Source of the DNA: Clostridia bacterium
GTDB lineage: Bacteria; Bacillota; Clostridia; Oscillospirales; CAG-272
Assembly (NCBI GenBank): GCA_017456545.1
Contig: JAFTJE010000001.1
Span: 1-54,530, forward strand
DNA: 54,530 nucleotides
Reading direction: 5' to 3'
Part shown: in pieces, positions 41,557 through 49,598 of the stretch
Position numbering within the stretch: the first letter of the stretch is position 1
Layout: every line of letters begins with the position of its first letter
Program-made: the position numbers and the translations under genes
The notes under the pieces: generated by a model
Database searches by the model: none
What the model saw: only the letters and a program-made list of their open reading frames with translations
Told to the model about the DNA's origin: nothing

Positions 41557-42594
41557 ATGAAAAAGCAGACTCTGTGTTTGATTTTTGGAGGCAAGAGTAG
41601 AGAATATTCCGTTTCTCTTAAATCCTGTGGGTGTATTCTTAAGCATATTAACAGGGGAAAATTTGAGATACATAAAATAGGAATAACAAGGGATGGAGAA
41701 TGGTATGCTTACTGTGGGGATGAGTGCCTGATAGAAAACGGAGAATGGGTATACAGCACGGAAAAATATCCTGTATCCTTATTTATAAATACGGGAGAAA
41801 TTACATATTTTTGTTGTGGGGAGGAAAAAAGGATAAAGCCGGACACCGTATTCCCTATTATCCACGGTGCATACGGTGAGGACGGTATTCTTCACTCTGT
41901 ATTTGATGTTATGGGGATAAGGTGCCTCGGATGTGATAACGAGGCAGGAACGCTTACTGTTAATAAATATCTTACAAAGCTGATAGCAAAAGAAAACGGA
42001 GTACCCGTTGCAGGCTTTTTTGTCCTTAACAAAGGAGACACCTACACGGAGGATGAAATATATAAAAGGGCTGAAAAAATAGGCTATCCCCTGTTTGTAA
42101 AGGCTGTGTCCTCGGGCTCCAGCGTTGGAGTATATAAAGTGGAAAATGAAAAAAGCCTTACCCTGTGTATAGAAAATGCATTGGAAATATCCCATTCTGT
42201 TCTTGTGGAAAAATCAATTTCTGGGGTGGAAACAGAAATTGCCATTCTTGAAAGGAACGGAGAAATAATCCTTGGAAAAATAGGACAAATCGAGTACGAG
42301 GGTGACTTTTATGACTATAAGGCAAAATATCAAAATAAGAGTACAAGGCTCATAATCCCCGCAAAAATCGGGGAGGAGTGTGAGAATTTAATAAAAAAGT
42401 ATGCAAAAAAGCTGTTTTCTGCCACGGGATGCCACGGAATGTGTCGGGCTGATTTTTTTGTTACGGAAAATGAGGGAGTTGTATTTAATGAGCTTAATAC
42501 AGTGCCGGGCTTTACATCGGGCAGCATGTATCCCTTGCTTATGACCGACAGTGCCCGTTCGCTTTCCGACCTGATAGATATTATTTGCTTGTAA
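41557..42594 (+). CDS. ddl: D-alanine--D-alanine ligase
   Basis: The ATG at 41557 has GGGGTG upstream and starts directly at the N-terminal motif IFGGKSREYSVSLKS; the longer frame has no ribosome binding site. The 345-residue ATP-grasp enzyme shows HGAYGEDG, FVKAVSSGSSVGV, EKSISGVETE and EFNELNTVPGFTSGSMYPLL equivalents, typical of Ddl. It joins two D-Ala for peptidoglycan precursors. murD follows after 86 bp with its own promoter. Whether it is the only Ddl or a VanA-like variant cannot be decided here. Confidence 0.9.
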   Translation: MKKQTLCLIFGGKSREYSVSLKSCGCILKHINRGKFEIHKIGITRDGEWYAYCGDECLIENGEWVYSTEKYPVSLFINTGEITYFCCGEEKRIKPDTVFPIIHGAYGEDGILHSVFDVMGIRCLGCDNEAGTLTVNKYLTKLIAKENGVPVAGFFVLNKGDTYTEDEIYKRAEKIGYPLFVKAVSSGSSVGVYKVENEKSLTLCIENALEISHSVLVEKSISGVETEIAILERNGEIILGKIGQIEYEGDFYDYKAKYQNKSTRLIIPAKIGEECENLIKKYAKKLFSATGCHGMCRADFFVTENEGVVFNELNTVPGFTSGSMYPLLMTDSARSLSDLIDIICL

Positions 42595-42636
42595 ATGTAA
42601 ATTTTTATTAAATAATAAAATATTATTAAAATGGTA

Positions 42637-42666
42637 TTGAAATACATTCGCAAAATTTAGTATAAT
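42637..42666 (+). promoter_or_regulatory. Promoter of murD
   Basis: TTGAAA (42637-42642), 18 bp, TATAAT (42661-42666), immediately before the ribosome binding site AAGGAG. Confidence 0.6.
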
Positions 42667-42680
42667 AAAAAGGAGATTAT

Positions 42681-43967
42681 ATGACTAACGGAAAAATATC
42701 CTTAATAGGCTTCGGTATATCAAACAGAGCAGTATATGAGATGCTCAGGGGCTACGGCTATTCCTTTACGGTAAGGTCAAGGGATTATGTTGATGTCCCA
42801 TCGGAGATAGAGCTTATCTACGGTGACGGATATCTTGATACCTGTGAGGATATGGTGTTTCGTTCACCCTCCTGTATGCCTTACCGTATTACCGGAGAGG
42901 GACTTATCACATCCGAGGTATCCTTTGCTCTTTCCCATATAGGCTGTCTTAAAATAGGTGTTACGGGCTCCGACGGAAAGACGACGGTATGCTCACTTAT
43001 CAAGCATATTCTTGATGTTGAGGGGCTGTCTGCCTTTTACGGTGGAAATAACGGATATCCCCTTATTAACTATATGGGCAGGCTTAAGGAAAAGGATATT
43101 CTCGTTTGTGAGCTGTCCAGCTTTCAGCTTATTGATTTGACCCCTAAGACGGAATGTGCTGTTATTACAAATATAACACCCAACCATATGGATATACATT
43201 CATCTCACAGAGAGTATGTGGGGGCAAAGGCAAATATACTTAAGGGTGTTAAAAGAGCAGTACTTAATATGGATTGCTCGGAGACCTGTGCTCTGTCATC
43301 TCTTGTGGATAGCAGTACTGATATTACATATGCCACGCTTAAGGATATGAGCAAAGCTGATTTTGACAGGTATAGCTATGTCTACCCGAAAAACGGATGG
43401 ATATACAGAAACAGGGAGGCTGTATTGCCTATGTCCTGCATAAAGCTCCGTGGAGAATTTAATATTCTCAATGCATGCCTTGCAATAGGTGCTGTGTATC
43501 CGTATGTAGGCATAAAGAGATTGGAATACGGTGTTTCCACCTTTGAGGGAGTCTCACACAGAATGGAGCTAATCGCTGAAAAAAACGGAGTCAAATATTA
43601 CGACAGCTCTATTGATTCCACCCCATCACGGACGATAGCTACTTTATCATCCTTTGATAAGCCAAGGACAGCTGTAATTCTCGGAGGGTATGACAAGAGC
43701 CTGTCCTACGATAGCCTCCGTGACGGACTTAAGGGAATCAAATGTGCTGTGATATGTGGAGCAAACAGTGAAAAAATATTTCGGGCTTTGAGTGGAATAT
43801 GCGACACTGTGCTTTGCGACAGCTTTACCGAAAGCGTAAAAATTGCCTCCGGAGCCTGTAAGGTCGGAGACAGTGTGGTTCTTTCTCCCGCATCGGCAAG
43901 CTATGATATGTTCAAAAACTATAAGGAGAAAGCAAATAAATTCAAGGAAATAGTAAGAGGATTATAA
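42681..43967 (+). CDS. murD: UDP-N-acetylmuramoylalanine--D-glutamate ligase
   Basis: The 428-residue Mur ligase starts with a Rossmann-like segment (LIGFGISNRAVYEML), has the P-loop GSDGKTT (96-102), the NITPNHMDIH motif, FNILNACLAIGA and a C-terminal domain with VILGGYDKSLSYD and LSPASASYDMFKNY typical of MurD. It adds D-Glu to UDP-MurNAc-L-Ala in the cytoplasm. It is slightly shorter than usual. The -10 box is only 15 bp from the ATG, so the leader is very short. It is followed closely by three M42 peptidase genes. Confidence 0.9.
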   Translation: MTNGKISLIGFGISNRAVYEMLRGYGYSFTVRSRDYVDVPSEIELIYGDGYLDTCEDMVFRSPSCMPYRITGEGLITSEVSFALSHIGCLKIGVTGSDGKTTVCSLIKHILDVEGLSAFYGGNNGYPLINYMGRLKEKDILVCELSSFQLIDLTPKTECAVITNITPNHMDIHSSHREYVGAKANILKGVKRAVLNMDCSETCALSSLVDSSTDITYATLKDMSKADFDRYSYVYPKNGWIYRNREAVLPMSCIKLRGEFNILNACLAIGAVYPYVGIKRLEYGVSTFEGVSHRMELIAEKNGVKYYDSSIDSTPSRTIATLSSFDKPRTAVILGGYDKSLSYDSLRDGLKGIKCAVICGANSEKIFRALSGICDTVLCDSFTESVKIASGACKVGDSVVLSPASASYDMFKNYKEKANKFKEIVRGL

Positions 43968-43968
43968 A

Positions 43969-45012
43969 ATGGATTTTATAAAAGAGTCATTAAAGGAGCT
44001 ATGCTCGCTTATGACGGTTTCCGGATTTGAAAAAAAGAGTCGCACAAGGCTTTTTGAAATTGCCCGTCAGTATTTTGATGAGGTAAGTGAGGATTCCTTT
44101 GGCAACTTTGTTTTTGTGAAAAAAAGCCTGAATAATAACGCCCCAAGGCTGATGATAGATGCCCATTTTGATATGGTAGGAATGATGGTTACCGATATAT
44201 TGGAGGGAGGATTTCTCTCTGTCACCAATATCGGAGGACTCGATACCCGTATTCTTCCCTCTGCCGAGGTTACAGTATACAGTAAAAGGGAAATTTACGG
44301 CTTGATATCCTCTATCCCTCCCCACCTTAGTAAGTCGGGCAGTAAGAGCAGCGTTCCGACGCTTGAGGAGCTTTATATAGATACAGGCTATTCCGTGGAT
44401 GAATTAAAGGAGCTTGTACCTGTTGGTGCCCCTGTTGTTATAAACGGAGAATATACCGAGCTTCAGAACGGGTTTGTGGCTGCTGCCTCATTGGATGATA
44501 AGGCTTGCGTATGTGCCGTATTTGATGCCGTAAGGCGTATAAGTGCAGAAGAGCTTAAATATGATATATATGTTACGGTCTCTGCTCAGGAGGAAACGGG
44601 TAAATGCGGTGCAGCCCTTTCTGCCTGCCGTATCAGACCTCAGATGGCGATAATTACAGATGTTAATTTCGGAGCTATTGAGGGCGATAAGGATTATGAC
44701 AGCATTGTATGCGGCAAGGGAGCATCCGTAGATATATCGGCTCTTACCGACAGAAAATTGACAAGGGGTGTAATGAGACTGCTTGATAAGGAGGGCGTGC
44801 AATATCAAAGAATCTGTGAGCCCTCATACACTTATACAAACAACGACCTTGTATCGGTAACTGGAGAGGGTATTCCCACCGTTCTTATGAGCATACCTCT
44901 CCGTTCTATGCACACTCCTGTTGAAACGGTTTGTCTTAAGGATATAAGGTCTCTTGCCGATATTCTGATTAGAGTCGCATATACAGAGAAGACCGATTTG
45001 GAGGCAATATGA
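43969..45012 (+). CDS. M42 family metalloaminopeptidase, first of three
   Basis: The 347-residue protein starts 2 bp after the murD stop and has the M42 metal-site pattern: IDAHFDMVG (His66, Asp68), LDDKACVCAVFDA, QEETGKCGAALSA, a DVNF segment where others have DVT, and MHTPVE (late His). The family removes N-terminal residues from peptides in the cytoplasm with two metal ions. It overlaps the next M42 gene by four bases (ATGA). It is the most diverged of the three copies. Confidence 0.88.
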   Translation: MDFIKESLKELCSLMTVSGFEKKSRTRLFEIARQYFDEVSEDSFGNFVFVKKSLNNNAPRLMIDAHFDMVGMMVTDILEGGFLSVTNIGGLDTRILPSAEVTVYSKREIYGLISSIPPHLSKSGSKSSVPTLEELYIDTGYSVDELKELVPVGAPVVINGEYTELQNGFVAAASLDDKACVCAVFDAVRRISAEELKYDIYVTVSAQEETGKCGAALSACRIRPQMAIITDVNFGAIEGDKDYDSIVCGKGASVDISALTDRKLTRGVMRLLDKEGVQYQRICEPSYTYTNNDLVSVTGEGIPTVLMSIPLRSMHTPVETVCLKDIRSLADILIRVAYTEKTDLEAI

Positions 45013-46034
45013 AGGAATTACTTAAGAAGCTAAGTGAGGAATTCGGACCGAGTGGTTATGAGGACAGAGTAAGGTCCGTGATAAGAGAGTATATTGAAAG
45101 GGACCTGCCGAAGAATTGCGAAATAGCAGAGGATAGGGTAGGAAACCTGTACTTTCATGTAATAAATAGGGACAAGCCAAGACTTATGATAAACGCCCAT
45201 ATGGATGAGGTGGGCTTTATGGTTAAGGGAATTACCGAGGACGGATTTTTGAGGTTCGGCTGTGTCGGTGGTATGAACCCTTTAGTGCTTGGAGCCAAAA
45301 GGGTAGTGTCCGAGAGGGGAATAAAGGGTATTATATCTGCAAAGCCCATTCATCTTCTGACAAATGATGAGAAAAAGCAGCTCCCTAAGGTAGACGATAT
45401 GTTTATTGATATAGGAGCCACATCAAAGGAGGATGCCGAGAAATACGCAGATATCGGAGATTATTTTATATTTGATTCCGGATATGTGGAATACGGAGAC
45501 GGATTTATTAAGTGTAAGGCTCTCGATGACAGACACGGATGTGCCATAATGTGTAAGCTGATAGATGCAATCAAGCAGGGAGCAGATACGGAATACGACC
45601 TATGGTTTGCATTTACCTGCCGTGAGGAAATATCCTATTCGAGTGCAAGATGTGCCTCTGAATATGTAAATCCGGATTATGCCTTGGTTATAGAGTCAAA
45701 GGCTGTACAGGATATATATGGCGTGGACGACGAGAAAAAGGTTTGCATCCTCGGTGACGGAGCCATTGTTTCCTTTATGGATAATTCAACTGTATATGAT
45801 AAGGATATGGTAAATAAGCTTATATCAATTTGTAAGAAAAATAATATACCGTATCAGCTAAATAAGTACATTTCCGGGGGAAATGACTCCTCTGCGATAC
45901 AAAAAAGCATATGTGGAGTAAGGGTGGGACTTATCTCCGCCCCCTCGAGATATATTCATTCCCGGGCGAATGTGGTTAAGTACACGGACCTGGAGGCAAT
46001 GTATGAAATAGCCCTCGGGCTTATTAAGGAGTAA
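45009..46034 (+). CDS. M42 family metalloaminopeptidase, second of three
   Basis: The ATG overlaps the previous stop. The 341-residue protein keeps INAHMDEVGF (His64, Asp66), ALDDRHGCAIMC and a YIHSR motif with late His, but the catalytic Glu region reads CREEISYSS rather than QEEVGLRGA, and the fourth metal ligand region reads VIESKA rather than DVT. These changes suggest altered substrate or metal preference while keeping a metal-binding Glu. It is translationally coupled to both neighbours. Confidence 0.88.
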   Translation: MKELLKKLSEEFGPSGYEDRVRSVIREYIERDLPKNCEIAEDRVGNLYFHVINRDKPRLMINAHMDEVGFMVKGITEDGFLRFGCVGGMNPLVLGAKRVVSERGIKGIISAKPIHLLTNDEKKQLPKVDDMFIDIGATSKEDAEKYADIGDYFIFDSGYVEYGDGFIKCKALDDRHGCAIMCKLIDAIKQGADTEYDLWFAFTCREEISYSSARCASEYVNPDYALVIESKAVQDIYGVDDEKKVCILGDGAIVSFMDNSTVYDKDMVNKLISICKKNNIPYQLNKYISGGNDSSAIQKSICGVRVGLISAPSRYIHSRANVVKYTDLEAMYEIALGLIKE

Positions 46035-46036
46035 TT

Positions 46037-47014
46037 ATGACCGAATTGTTAAAAAAGCTTGTGCTGACATCAGGTGTGTCGGGCAGAGAGGATAAAATAA
46101 GAGAGGTAATTAAGGCAGAGGCAGAGAAATACGCCGATGAGATAATTATCGACCCTATGGGCAACCTTATAGCCCATAAAAGGGGAAAGGGAAAGAAAAT
46201 AATGTTTGCCTCCCATATGGACGAGATAGGCTATTTTGTTACCTTTATAGATGAAAAGGGACTTATACGGGTTGGAAATGTAGGAGGAATAAATACACTT
46301 TCGGCATCATATTCGGAGGTGGTATCCGAAAGAGGTGTATGTGGAGTGGCTCTGCCATCTGACAGTAACGAAGTTCCAAAGGTTGATGCACTCTGTATTG
46401 ATATCGGTGCAAGGAGTAAAAAGCAAGCAGAAAAAAGAGTAAGCATAGGGGACTATTTCGTACACGCCCCCCACATAAAAAGGCTTTACGGCAATATATA
46501 TACAGGCAGACCTCTTGATAACAGAATAGGCTGTCTTGTGCTTCTTGAGGCTCTTAAAAATGTAAAGCCTACGGATAACGACTTGTATTTTGTATTCACC
46601 GTACAGGAGGAGGTTGGACTTCGTGGTGCTAAGCCTGTAGCCTACCGTATTGAGCCGGATATAGGAATAGCTATAGATGTTACCTCGGCCGGAGGTAAGC
46701 CCACATCTCCCAAGACAAAGGTAAAAATTGGAGGGGGAGTGGCTATAAAAATAAAGGATGCCTCTGTAATTTGCTCCTATGAAATAGTGGAAAAAATGAG
46801 AGAGCTCTGTCTTGACAGCAATATAAAATATCAGGATGAGATTCTTTTGAAGGGTGGAACGGATACAGGAGCAATACAGACAGCAAAAATGGGATGCCTT
46901 GTGGGAGCCTTGTCCATTCCGACAGCCTACATTCACTCCACAAATGAAATGATAGATATTAGCGATGTAAAGGAAGCAATCAAGCTTACCTGTGCCATTG
47001 CCGAGAGGATTTGA
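46037..47014 (+). CDS. M42 family metalloaminopeptidase, third of three
   Basis: The 325-residue protein starts 2 bp after the preceding stop, with AAGGAG before it, and has the canonical M42 motifs: ASHMDEIGYF (His60, Asp62), PLDNRIGCLVLLEA, QEEVGLRGAK, IDVTSAG and AYIHSTNE. It is closest to the classical glutamyl/leucyl aminopeptidase group. Its stop precedes the ATG of the lipoprotein gene by 2 bp. The three copies probably arose by tandem duplication and divergence. Confidence 0.9.
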   Translation: MTELLKKLVLTSGVSGREDKIREVIKAEAEKYADEIIIDPMGNLIAHKRGKGKKIMFASHMDEIGYFVTFIDEKGLIRVGNVGGINTLSASYSEVVSERGVCGVALPSDSNEVPKVDALCIDIGARSKKQAEKRVSIGDYFVHAPHIKRLYGNIYTGRPLDNRIGCLVLLEALKNVKPTDNDLYFVFTVQEEVGLRGAKPVAYRIEPDIGIAIDVTSAGGKPTSPKTKVKIGGGVAIKIKDASVICSYEIVEKMRELCLDSNIKYQDEILLKGGTDTGAIQTAKMGCLVGALSIPTAYIHSTNEMIDISDVKEAIKLTCAIAERI

Positions 47015-47016
47015 AA

Positions 47017-48102
47017 ATGAAAAAGCTTATAGCACTTATTTTAACACTGACACTTATTTTGACTGCACTCCTGCTGACCTCGTGCAGTCAGGATTTGGCA
47101 CCCGACGGGGAGCCGATTCCCGATGATATGAAGATAGCAAGCAACACTGCTATGGTTAATTATCTACTTTTTGTGCCCGAGTATTGGATAATAGATACAC
47201 AGACCTCCGTTACAATGGCACATGCCTCATCCACCGACTTTACCTCAATTCAGGTAATGAGCAAAAAGCTGGACGGAGAGGTGACCAATCTTGACTCTTG
47301 GTGGAATGAGTATAAGGAGGAGCTCACAGGTGCGGGCAAGGTGCAGTATATTACTCAGAATGAAAAAATAGTAATAGACGGTATAGCAGGTAAAAAGGCT
47401 GTATATAAGATCACGGTTGACAGCACCGTAATCACAGATTCGGGTAAGGAAAATGTTGTTTCCAACACCTACAAATGTATGGTTGTTGGTGTAATAAAGG
47501 GTGACAGCGTTTATGTGATTCTTTATAATTCCGTAGAGAATGAGAAGGGTGACCTTTTTGAAGCCAATATGGAGGATGTGGATAGCATGCTTGAGAGCTT
47601 TCGCTTTACGGACAGGCTCTATCCGACAGAGGGAGAGCCTAAGGATGAAGAGAATATTCCCGATGGTATGAAGATTGCAAGCAATACAGATGTAGTTGAT
47701 TATACTCTCTATATTCCGGAAAACTGGATAGTAGATATACAGACAGGTGTGACTATGGCACATGTGTCGGAGAAGGACAAGTCGAGCATACAGGTGGGTC
47801 AGTGGAGCTACAACGATAAAATCAAGGATTACGAAACCTGGTGGCAGGACTATAAGTATGAGCTTTCCCTTGTTGGCGAATATGAAATAATAACCGAGCC
47901 TACTGAGATAACCGTGGCAGGCGTTTCATCAAGAAAAGCAGAATATAAGCTTACCACAGCAAACGGCGAATATAAGTGCCTTGTTATAGGTGTGGAAAAC
48001 CGTGGAAGCATGTATGTAATTGTATATATGTCTACAGAGAATGGCTATGAAGCCAATATGGAAGAAGTAAACCGTATAGTTGAGAATTTTAAGTTTAACT
48101 GA
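47017..48102 (+). CDS. Lipoprotein with two tandem copies of one domain
   Basis: The ATG at 47017 has AGAGG upstream; TTG 47011 is less likely. The 361-residue protein starts with a lipoprotein signal peptide ending LLTSC (lipobox Cys about residue 23). The mature part consists of two homologous halves of about 160 residues: each begins MKIASNT, continues Y.L(F/Y)(V/I)PE.WI.D.QT.VTMAH and ends (V/S)(M/R)(L/V)E.F(R/K)F. The fold may be PsbP/Mog1-like, as judged from the pattern, but this is not certain. It should be anchored on the outer face of the membrane. It overlaps no neighbour and precedes the cysteine desulfurase by 1 bp. Confidence 0.85.
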   Translation: MKKLIALILTLTLILTALLLTSCSQDLAPDGEPIPDDMKIASNTAMVNYLLFVPEYWIIDTQTSVTMAHASSTDFTSIQVMSKKLDGEVTNLDSWWNEYKEELTGAGKVQYITQNEKIVIDGIAGKKAVYKITVDSTVITDSGKENVVSNTYKCMVVGVIKGDSVYVILYNSVENEKGDLFEANMEDVDSMLESFRFTDRLYPTEGEPKDEENIPDGMKIASNTDVVDYTLYIPENWIVDIQTGVTMAHVSEKDKSSIQVGQWSYNDKIKDYETWWQDYKYELSLVGEYEIITEPTEITVAGVSSRKAEYKLTTANGEYKCLVIGVENRGSMYVIVYMSTENGYEANMEEVNRIVENFKFN

Positions 48103-48103
48103 T

Positions 48104-49261
48104 ATGACAGAGATTTATTTTGATAACAGTGCCACCACTAAAATGTCGGACGGTGCAAGGCGTAAGATGATGGAGGTTATAGAGGAGCATTTTGGCAATC
48201 CCTCATCTCTTCATGCCCGTGGCGTAGATGCAGAGCATATTAAAGAGGAGGCAAGAAAAATCATTCTTGCCTCTCTCGGAATCCAGAGGGGAATACGGGG
48301 AGAGCTTGTGTTCACCTCAGGAGGAACAGAGGCAAATAATATGGCAATCCTCGGAGTCATAAACGCCAAAAAAAGAAACGGAAATGAAAAAATACTTATA
48401 ACAGCAGGAGAGCATTCCTCCGTAGAGGCAACGGTCTCCTGTCTTGAAAAGCAGGGATATACAGTTCTTCGTGTTCCTACTCGTGGAGGCGAGCTGGATA
48501 TGGACTTTATAAGGGAAAACGGCAAGGATGCTGTCCTTGCATCCTTTATGCATGTCAATAATGAGACAGGTGCCCTCTACAGAATTAAGGAGGCATTTGA
48601 ACTGATAAAATCCCTGTCACCAAGGTGCGTAACTCACGCTGACTGCGTTCAATCGTATATGAAGGTAAAATATACAAGGAAAAGTATAAACGCAGACTTA
48701 ATAAGCATAAGTGCCCATAAGGTAAACGGTGCAAAGGGCGTGGGAGCACTGTATATAGCTCCTGAGGTTATAAAAGCAAAGTCGATAGTCCCCATTGTAT
48801 ACGGTGGAGGACAGGAGGAAAATTTTCGTTCGGGAACTGAGAATGTATACGGAATAGCAGCCTTCGGAGAGGCTGTAAAGGAGCATATGGCAGAGCTTAA
48901 TTCCGAAATTGCAAAAATGGATGATCTTCGTCAATATATAATTGAAGGGATTTCCGATACAGAGGTAAGGCCTAATCTTCCTATACGCCATGCACCCCAT
49001 ATTCTGAATATTACATTGCCGGGAATAAGAAGCGAAACAATGCTGCACTATCTTTCGGCAAAGGGTATATATGTTTCCTCCGGGTCGGCTTGCTCGTCCC
49101 ATTCAAATAAGGTAAGCTCAGCTCTTAAGGCATTCGGACTTACTGATAATGAGGCAGACAGCTCCATCCGTGTGTCCCTCTGCCCCGAAAATACCAAAGA
49201 TGAGGCAGATGTGTTTATCTCTGCTCTTGCTGAGGGTATAAGGGCTCTTCAAAGAAAGTAA
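48104..49261 (+). CDS. Cysteine desulfurase (NifS/IscS class)
   Basis: The ATG at 48104 fits the usual start YFDNSATTKMS; the longer frame lies in the lipoprotein gene. The 385-residue PLP enzyme has the FTSGGTEANNMAI motif, HADCVQ, the PLP lysine in SAHKVNGAKG (Lys206) and the catalytic cysteine in SSGSACSS (Cys330). It takes sulfur from cysteine for Fe-S clusters or tRNA thiolation. In Clostridia this type is often followed by thiI, which is absent here: the next 90 bp contain no gene and then a terminator. Confidence 0.92.
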   Translation: MTEIYFDNSATTKMSDGARRKMMEVIEEHFGNPSSLHARGVDAEHIKEEARKIILASLGIQRGIRGELVFTSGGTEANNMAILGVINAKKRNGNEKILITAGEHSSVEATVSCLEKQGYTVLRVPTRGGELDMDFIRENGKDAVLASFMHVNNETGALYRIKEAFELIKSLSPRCVTHADCVQSYMKVKYTRKSINADLISISAHKVNGAKGVGALYIAPEVIKAKSIVPIVYGGGQEENFRSGTENVYGIAAFGEAVKEHMAELNSEIAKMDDLRQYIIEGISDTEVRPNLPIRHAPHILNITLPGIRSETMLHYLSAKGIYVSSGSACSSHSNKVSSALKAFGLTDNEADSSIRVSLCPENTKDEADVFISALAEGIRALQRK

Positions 49262-49350
49262 AAGATAATAATGAAGAAACAGGGAGAACAGAGAAGTACT
49301 CTTATGGCAGCTTCTTAAAATCCAATAGAACACATTACTTACCTAAAGAA

Positions 49351-49390
49351 AAAAGGACAGAGACTTTTTGCGTTCTCTGTCCTTTTCCTT
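49351..49390 (+). terminator. Terminator after the cysteine desulfurase gene
   Basis: AAAAGGACAGAGA/TCTCTGTCCTTTT with a 10-base loop. The 337-bp gap 49262-49598 otherwise contains only the sigma-gene promoter. Confidence 0.85.
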
Positions 49391-49463
49391 TGACAATCCC
49401 ATAAGGGGTTGATATCAATGCGTTGTATCCTTAATGGCACAACGCTATAGCTCTCGTTTTTTC

Positions 49464-49492
49464 TTGTATAAATAAGCTTTGTGTGATAAAAT
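49464..49492 (+). promoter_or_regulatory. Promoter of the sigma-factor fusion gene
   Basis: TTGTAT (49464-49469), 17 bp, TAAAAT (49487-49492), about 105 bp before the ATG. It resembles a sigma-A promoter rather than a typical ECF autoregulated AAC..CGT promoter. Confidence 0.5.
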
Positions 49493-49598
49493 TAAATTGT
49501 TCATAGCAAATTTTACTTTTCACCCAACCTTTCCCATTTGTTCCGTGTCTTATCTTGTGAAGACGCAAAAACGCTTCAATAATTCAAAGGAGGTCAAA

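Noticed and set aside
46307-46936. 209-residue minus-strand frame over the third M42 gene
   Set aside because: Shadow of a conserved gene with an implausible Tyr/Cys-rich composition.
49271-49318. Remnant of a thiI gene after the cysteine desulfurase
   Set aside because: The 15-codon frame has no similarity to ThiI that I can see.
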